In this document: one piece after another, positions 6,346 through 9,765 of the stretch | Layout of the letters: every line of letters starts with the position of its first letter | Position numbering within the stretch: the first letter of the stretch is position 1 | Assembly (NCBI GenBank): GCA_018894655.1 | Contig: JAHIPE010000261.1 | Coordinates: forward strand, 1 to 9,765 | Length of the DNA stretch: 9,765 bases | Direction of reading: 5' to 3' | Source: Actinomycetota bacterium | Lineage (GTDB): Bacteria > Actinomycetota > Geothermincolia > Fen-727 > Anoxymicrobiaceae | Notes under the pieces: generated by a model | Seen by the model: the letters and a program-made list of their open reading frames with translations, nothing else | Told to the model about the DNA's origin: nothing | Databases searched by the model: none | Translations under genes and position numbers: made by a program

Positions 6346-8640
6346 TCAGGCCGACGGGACATCCTGACCGAGAACCTCGGACTCCGGGTGCACCGCGAAC
6401 GTCATCCGAAGCAGCGCGAGCAGGAAGTGTATGGTGGCCGAAGCACCGCGGTTTGGGTCCACCTCATTGAGAAGAAGTCCGTCAGAACAACCGCCGCTTG
6501 CGAAATCGTACAGCGGCTGGCGCACGACGTTTCTTCCCAGGAACCACTCGAGGGCTGCCCTGGCCAGCTCGAGGTATCGGTCATCACGCTCGACCAGGTA
6601 GGTGTCCACGTATGCCTCCACCAGGGAGCATGCCTCGATAGGCAGCTGCTCGAACCGCGCCCTATTCCCTCCCTTAGGGTACCAACCCAGGTCCCCGACC
6701 AGGTCGAAGATACCGTCCCTGTAACTCTGCTCGGTCAGGAAATCGAGGCTTTCCAGGCCGACATCCCGGTATTCCGGGTTGCCGGTGGCCCTGAAAGCGA
6801 GCAGCAGCGCCCGGGACAGCATCCCGTTTCCGTAGTACAGGCAAGGTTCGAACCAGCGCCAGCCCGACTCGGCGTTGTTACGGTAGTGGCCGAGCAGCTT
6901 CGACGCGGCCCCGTCCAGCAACTTGGTGACATGGCCCGCCCCCTGGAACCGGCTCAGGTAGTGGTAACAGCCTCGTATGACGTAGGCCAGCGACCTCGCA
7001 TATGACAGTGTCGCGGCGCAAGCGAGAGCGCTCTCGAACATGCTCTTGGAGATAGACGCCATCGCTTCGTCTGGCTCAAGGGCTATGGTAAGGCCCAGCC
7101 CCGCCAGCGCCCTGCCCTGGCACTCCTCTCCACCGACCTCGTCCTGAAAAGTGAGTTTATAGCTGAGGTAGTTTCTGAACCGGCCGTCGGGAAGCTGCAT
7201 GTACTTGAGGAAACCGAGGTATATCCTTGCCAGGTCCAGGCTTCGGGAGTCTCCAGTCTGCAGGTGGTACATAACCGTAGCCGCCAGTGCCATGCTGTTA
7301 TCATCAGTGCTATAGCCGCTTGCCCGATCAGGAATGTCGAATGCGGATTTTCTTATGATACCTGTCTTGTCCGTCAGTCGGGAGAAATAGTCGAGCTTGG
7401 GCTTCGGGAGGTCCCGGAACGAGATCGGTGGGCATGAGGCGACTGGTACTGGGACCGGCTCGCTTCCCGCCAGGACGCTTTGGAACAGCTTCACGTACTC
7501 CCGTGCGACCTCTTTCCATATCATCTGTCGGCCGTAACTGTAGGCCTCGTGGCGCATGTGCTCCAGTCGTGAATCATCACTCAGCAGGGAGCCGATGGCC
7601 TCAGCCATACTGTCCGGGTCCCTGGGGGGCACCAGGATCCCACGTCCCCCCTCGAGAAGCTCCTGCGCGTAGAAGTAGGGTGTCGAGACTATCGGTTTGC
7701 CGAGCCCCAGGGCATACGCGAGGGTTCCGCTGGCTATCTGGTTCATGTCGAGGTATGGAGTGATGTAGACGTCGCAGCTCGCCAGGAATTCCGTTAGTTC
7801 CTTGATGGAGACGAAACGGTCATAGAAGATTACGTGGTCTTCCACACCGAACTCCCTCGCCCTTCTCTTCAGGGAGAACCTGTACCTCTCGCCGTTTCGC
7901 TCCTTCTCCGGTGGGTGCGTTGCCCCCAGAACGACATAGACGATATCCGGGAACCTCTCTACCAGCGGAGGCAACGCCTCGATCATGTACTCGATCCCCT
8001 TCCTCGGGTGCAGGAGGCCGAACGTGAGCAGCACCTTCTTGTCCTGGAGGCCCCAATTCACCTTGAAGATGCCGGGGTCGGCAAACGGCATGTCGGGCAC
8101 GCCGTGGTGGATGAAGTGGACCTTTTCGGGGGAGATACCGTAGTAGTGCTCAAGGAGGTCTATGGATTTTCTGCTCATTACCACCAGGGCATCGGAGAGC
8201 TCTGCTACCTGCGCAAGAGCCTCGTGCCTGTCAGACTCCGGGTCGGGAAGAACGGTGTGAAGGGTTGTCACCACCGGCTTTGCCAGGTCCCTAAGCAGGT
8301 TTGTAATGTAGAACCCCCTGGGGCCGCCGAAGATACCGAACTCGTGCTGCAGGCAGACTATATCCACGCCCGAGAGGTTTATAAAGTCGGCGGCGCGGTG
8401 GTAGTCACGGGGGTTGTCGGCGGTTACTTCGAACCTGACCTCCGGTGGGTACTCGTAGCCCTCCGGCGTGTCATTCATCGCGACTACAAAAACGTCTGAA
8501 CCGGGTCCCAGCTCTTCTGTAACCCAGTGGGCGACATCGGTGGTAAATGTCGCGAGCCCACACTGCCTGGGGATATAATTGCCAACCACGGTCACGTTTA
8601 TCCCTGAGCTCAATCTCAAGGAGGAATAACCGGTTTTCAT
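6346..8640 (-). CDS. GT4 glycosyltransferase fused to a C-terminal helical toroid-like domain
   Basis: A 764-residue protein with two parts. Residues 13-390 are a GT-B fold family 4 glycosyltransferase: INVTVVGNYIPRQCGLATF at the N-terminus (acceptor side), LQHEFGIFGG (97-106), LHTVLPDP (127-134), then the donor domain starting with TFGLLHPRKGIEYMIEAL (206-223) and ending YFYAQELLEGGRGILVPP (322-339). GT4 enzymes are retaining and use activated sugars. After a Pro-rich linker (393-406), residues 407-750 are helix-rich with repeats such as STDDNSMALAATVMY (444-458), CQGRALAGLGLTIA (507-520), YYGNGMLSRALL (602-613) and IEACSLVEAYVDTYL (668-682). This style resembles an (alpha/alpha) toroid of six-hairpin glycosidases or epimerases, but no catalytic pair is assigned. 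It is about twice the length of a plain GT4 enzyme. No signal peptide or membrane segment is seen. The start ATG 8640 has GAAAGGG 9 bases upstream. Donor and acceptor are unknown; pairing with the GH94 gene points to one oligosaccharide pathway. Confidence 0.88.
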   Translation of the reverse strand: MKTGYSSLRLSSGINVTVVGNYIPRQCGLATFTTDVAHWVTEELGPGSDVFVVAMNDTPEGYEYPPEVRFEVTADNPRDYHRAADFINLSGVDIVCLQHEFGIFGGPRGFYITNLLRDLAKPVVTTLHTVLPDPESDRHEALAQVAELSDALVVMSRKSIDLLEHYYGISPEKVHFIHHGVPDMPFADPGIFKVNWGLQDKKVLLTFGLLHPRKGIEYMIEALPPLVERFPDIVYVVLGATHPPEKERNGERYRFSLKRRAREFGVEDHVIFYDRFVSIKELTEFLASCDVYITPYLDMNQIASGTLAYALGLGKPIVSTPYFYAQELLEGGRGILVPPRDPDSMAEAIGSLLSDDSRLEHMRHEAYSYGRQMIWKEVAREYVKLFQSVLAGSEPVPVPVASCPPISFRDLPKPKLDYFSRLTDKTGIIRKSAFDIPDRASGYSTDDNSMALAATVMYHLQTGDSRSLDLARIYLGFLKYMQLPDGRFRNYLSYKLTFQDEVGGEECQGRALAGLGLTIALEPDEAMASISKSMFESALACAATLSYARSLAYVIRGCYHYLSRFQGAGHVTKLLDGAASKLLGHYRNNAESGWRWFEPCLYYGNGMLSRALLLAFRATGNPEYRDVGLESLDFLTEQSYRDGIFDLVGDLGWYPKGGNRARFEQLPIEACSLVEAYVDTYLVERDDRYLELARAALEWFLGRNVVRQPLYDFASGGCSDGLLLNEVDPNRGASATIHFLLALLRMTFAVHPESEVLGQDVPSA

Positions 8641-8806
8641 CTCTTACGACCCTTTCAGAAAGCCATTACCGGCGGCGAACAAATAGTTCTCCCGGTCGAG
8701 TAGCCATCTTCTCTGTCGGCGTGTTCACTCCTTCGGCGAGGGCGCATTTGCGAGCAATGGAGGTGACCCGGTGCCGCGCTGGAGCATATTGCATCCTTCG
8801 ATGAGT

Positions 8807-8812
8807 AGTATA
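8807..8812 (-). promoter_or_regulatory. Weak candidate -10 box for the GT4-GH94 transcript
   Basis: TATACT on the minus strand matches the -10 consensus at 5 of 6 positions. The expected -35 position (TTCCCG) is poor, and the leader to ATG 8640 would be about 160 bases. Confidence 0.2.
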
Positions 8813-8850
8813 GGGCAGGTAATGCTAATCGGGAAGACATATCTTTTTCC

Positions 8851-8873
8851 TCCTCCCCCTCGCAGGGGGAGGA
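8851..8873. repeat. REP-like GC hairpin, 10-bp stem with 3-base loop
   Basis: TCCTCCCCCT (8851-8860) pairs perfectly with AGGGGGAGGA (8864-8873) around loop CGC. On neither strand does a T-run follow the stem: on the plus strand the T-run precedes it. A standard intrinsic terminator is therefore unlikely. The flank ATTGAGGTGGGGGT (8873-8886) resembles a hairpin-plus-tail pattern seen repeatedly between genes in many bacteria (recollection, not searched). Confidence 0.55.
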
Positions 8874-8906
8874 TTGAGGTGGGGGTTCCCTGTGCTTGGT
8901 GTTCGG

Positions 8907-8939
8907 GCACCCCAGGCTAGCCTTCCCCCAGAGGGGTGC
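8907..8939. repeat. Inverted repeat with a nested palindrome
   Basis: GCACCCC (8907-8913) pairs with GGGGTGC (8933-8939). Within the loop AGGCTAGCCT (8914-8923) is a perfect 10-base palindrome. It lies 33 bases after the preceding hairpin and may belong to the same repeat unit. Confidence 0.45.
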
Positions 8940-8945
8940 ATCGAT

Positions 8946-8957
8946 GGGACCTGTCCC
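8946..8957. repeat. GGGAC-CT-GTCCC dyad
   Basis: A 12-base sequence with perfect 5-bp arms, read on the minus strand as GGGGACAGGTCCC (8958-8946). This string resembles REP-type intergenic repeats in several anaerobes. That is recollection; no partner copy or transposase is seen in this window. Confidence 0.4.
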
Positions 8958-9061
8958 CACTGCGTCTGAAATACGGGTCACTACACCTCCAAACCATCAA
9001 TGGTGGGATGATGCCCATATCTTGGACTTTCCCGATTACATTAGTCTTCGAAAAGCTTGTT

Positions 9062-9073
9062 GATAGGCCTATC
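9062..9073. repeat. Perfect 12-base palindrome downstream of cutA
   Basis: GATAGGCCTATC is self-complementary over all 12 bases and ends 25 bases past the cutA stop. It has no loop and no following T-run, so it is not a normal terminator. A protein-binding site or chance is equally possible. Confidence 0.3.
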
Positions 9074-9098
9074 CGAGGGAGTTCAAGGAAGCGGTGCC

Positions 9099-9419
9099 TC
9101 ATTCGGCCAAGTTGCTATCGAGCCACTGAAGGTACCCTTCGCTCCCATTGATGATGGGGATTGATAGGAGCTCCGGCATCTCGTATGAATGATTCGCCTC
9201 GACCAGTTTCTTCATTTCTTCGAACAGCTCTTCTCTGGTCTTGATTAGACAGATCCACTCCTCAGTCTGCTCGATCTCACCTTCCCACCGATACACGCTC
9301 TTGACCGGTCCGACTACTTGAACACATGCAGCCAGGCGCTGTTCGACAAGGAGCCTCGCGAGATTCAGGGCTTCTTCCTCGTTGTCGGTCGTGGTCGATA
9401 GTTGAGAAAAGGAGCTCAT
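9099..9419 (-). CDS. cutA: Divalent-cation tolerance protein CutA
   Basis: A 106-residue protein, full length for CutA. The family pattern is clear: TTTDNEEEALNLARLLVEQRLAACV (9-33) for the first strand-helix unit, VGPVKSVYRWEGEIEQTEEW (36-55), LIKT (58-61), then HSYEMPELLSIPI (77-89) and GYLQWL (95-100). CutA forms a very stable cytoplasmic trimer of ferredoxin-like folds, similar to PII signalling proteins. It was named for copper tolerance in E. coli, but its molecular role is still unclear. The start ATG 9419 has AAAGGAAG a few bases upstream. It is divergent from the RRM gene and is probably transcribed alone. Confidence 0.95.
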   Translation of the reverse strand: MSSFSQLSTTTDNEEEALNLARLLVEQRLAACVQVVGPVKSVYRWEGEIEQTEEWICLIKTREELFEEMKKLVEANHSYEMPELLSIPIINGSEGYLQWLDSNLAE

Positions 9420-9469
9420 GATCTTCCTTTCTTGAATGGCCGTGTCGCCTGTCGATTCATTGGCGGATT

Positions 9470-9498
9470 AGTATGATATGCGGATTCCGCATTGGCTA
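9470..9498 (-). promoter_or_regulatory. Candidate cutA promoter with a palindrome in its spacer
   Basis: On the minus strand TAGCCA (9498-9493) and CATACT (9475-9470) are each 4 of 6 matches to -35 and -10, separated by 17 bases. The spacer holds the perfect inverted repeat ATGCGGA-T-TCCGCAT (9478-9492), a likely operator position. The flanks also repeat directly: ATTGGC...TAGTAT at 9459-9474 and ATTGGCTAGTAT at 9491-9502. A second minus-strand -10-like TATACT is at 9503-9498. The promoter is weak by consensus; the palindrome is certain. Confidence 0.4.
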
Positions 9499-9538
9499 GT
9501 ATACATCAGGCTTAGTGCTCCCCTGCCCGCCTGGCCTG

Positions 9539-9566
9539 TTGCATATCAACACACATCTGCTATAAT
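9539..9566 (+). promoter_or_regulatory. Promoter for the RRM protein gene (consensus extended -10)
   Basis: A perfect TATAAT at 9561-9566 is preceded by TGC (9558-9560), giving an extended -10 element. The -35 region TTGCAT (9539-9544, 16-base spacer) is weak, as expected for extended -10 promoters. Transcription would start near 9573, leaving a leader of about 89 bases. Confidence 0.65.
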
Positions 9567-9608
9567 GCGAGCATCGTACCGGTTCTTGAGGTGGGTTTTG
9601 ATACTTTT

Positions 9609-9641
9609 CCCGAGGAGACCGTTCCCTCGGGTTTTGTTTGT
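9609..9641 (+). terminator. Terminator-like hairpin in the RRM gene leader (possible attenuator)
   Basis: CCCGAGG (9609-9615) pairs perfectly with CCTCGGG (9625-9631) around a 9-base loop, and TTTTGTTTGT (9632-9641) follows. This is the form of an intrinsic terminator. No plus-strand gene ends upstream, and the hairpin lies after the promoter and only 4 bases before the ribosome binding site, so it would stop or tune transcription of the RRM gene itself. CTTGAGG (9585-9591) could pair with the 3' arm using two G-U pairs, a possible antiterminator. Confidence 0.6.
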
Positions 9642-9645
9642 AACG

Positions 9646-9655
9646 AAGGAGGTGA
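9646..9655 (+). promoter_or_regulatory. Consensus ribosome binding site of the RRM gene
   Basis: AAGGAGGTGA is a full match to the 16S rRNA anti-Shine-Dalgarno sequence, 6 bases before GTG 9662. It decides the GTG start. Confidence 0.85.
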
Positions 9656-9661
9656 AGGATA

Positions 9662-9765
9662 GTGAAACTATATGTTGGGAACTTGGGTTACTCTACAAGC
9701 TCTGAAGACGTAAGGGCAGCCTTTGAGGAATTTGGGACTGTCGATTCCGCCGATGTCATAATGGA
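9662..9765 (+). CDS. RRM-domain RNA-binding protein (3' end outside window)
   Basis: The first 34 codons from GTG 9662 are present and the frame is open at the window end. The translation begins VKLYVGNLGYSTSSEDVRAA and continues FEEFGTVDSADVIM. This is the start of an RNA recognition motif: strand 1 with RNP2 LYVGNL (residues 3-8), helix 1 (SSEDVRAAFEEFG) and strand 2. The RNP1 motif would lie outside the window. Bacterial proteins of this type are usually about 80-100 residues, single-domain, cytoplasmic, and often abundant or cold-induced; they bind single-stranded RNA. The strong promoter, the perfect ribosome binding site and the leader hairpin fit a highly expressed, regulated gene. Confidence 0.9.
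   Translation, partial: MKLYVGNLGYSTSSEDVRAAFEEFGTVDSADVIM

Larger units (their letters stand above)
8641..9098. other. 458-base intergenic region without a convincing gene
   Basis: This lies between the cutA stop and the GT4 start, both on the minus strand. Short open frames cross it, but they lack ribosome binding sites and their translations run straight through palindromic repeat sequence (Pro- and Glu-rich, low complexity). It holds the palindrome cluster listed separately (8851-8957) and presumably the GT4 promoter. The best minus-strand -10 match is TATACT (8812-8807), with no good -35 before it. No clear terminator for cutA is visible. Confidence 0.6.

Noticed and set aside
7834..8499. 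221-codon plus-strand open frame
   Set aside because: Antisense to the GT4 domain; a composition shadow.
8851..8873. Intrinsic terminator for cutA or GT4
   Set aside because: The T-run lies before the stem on the plus strand and no T-run follows it on either strand; it fits a repeat better.
8655..8981. 108-codon minus-strand open frame between GT4 and cutA
   Set aside because: It runs through the palindromic repeats, lacks a ribosome binding site and has a low-complexity translation.
1..9765. CRISPR array, tRNA, rRNA or insertion sequence
   Set aside because: No regularly spaced repeats, no tRNA cloverleaf or rRNA-like stretch, and no transposase coding sequence were recognised.

Overview
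The window comes from a GC-rich bacterium. It uses AGG (Arg) and ATA (Ile) codons freely. Start codons are ATG or GTG, and two starts have strong Shine-Dalgarno sites. Gene content (B12-dependent radical SAM protein, GH94-type phosphorylase, GT4 fusion, CutA, small RRM protein) suggests an anaerobic or thermotolerant lineage such as a deep-branching actinobacterium. That is a guess from style and content; no marker gene is present.

Layout. (a) 1-1669, minus: a B12-binding radical SAM enzyme with a C-terminal membrane hairpin, cut off by the window start. (b) 1670-1845: a divergent control region with a large imperfect inverted repeat, a TTGACA promoter and a palindrome over the expected transcription start. 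(c) 1846-3647, plus: a TetR-family regulator followed 50 bases later by a saccharopine-dehydrogenase-like oxidoreductase, probably one transcript. (d) 3648-3860: a convergent gap with open, protein-like but interrupted sequence, possibly a decayed gene end. (e) 8640 to 3861, minus: two genes 85 bases apart, a GT4 glycosyltransferase fused to a helical toroid-like domain and then a full-length GH94-family glycoside phosphorylase homologue. (f) 8641-9098: no convincing gene, but a cluster of compact GC-rich palindromes resembling REP-type intergenic repeats. (g) 9099-9419, minus: cutA. (h) 9420-9661: divergent control region for cutA and an RNA-binding protein gene. (i) 9662-9765, plus: the start of an RRM-domain protein, cut off by the window end.

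How the genes may work together. The TetR regulator probably controls itself, the downstream oxidoreductase and perhaps the divergent radical SAM gene; the substrates are unknown, and lipid or ketone chemistry is speculation. The GT4 fusion and the GH94 protein lack signal peptides and look like a cytoplasmic pair acting on one oligosaccharide, one transferring sugar and the other splitting or making a link through sugar-1-phosphate. The RRM gene has a terminator-like hairpin between its promoter and ribosome binding site, which suggests attenuation or autoregulation. The long open frames antisense to the large genes are high-GC shadows.
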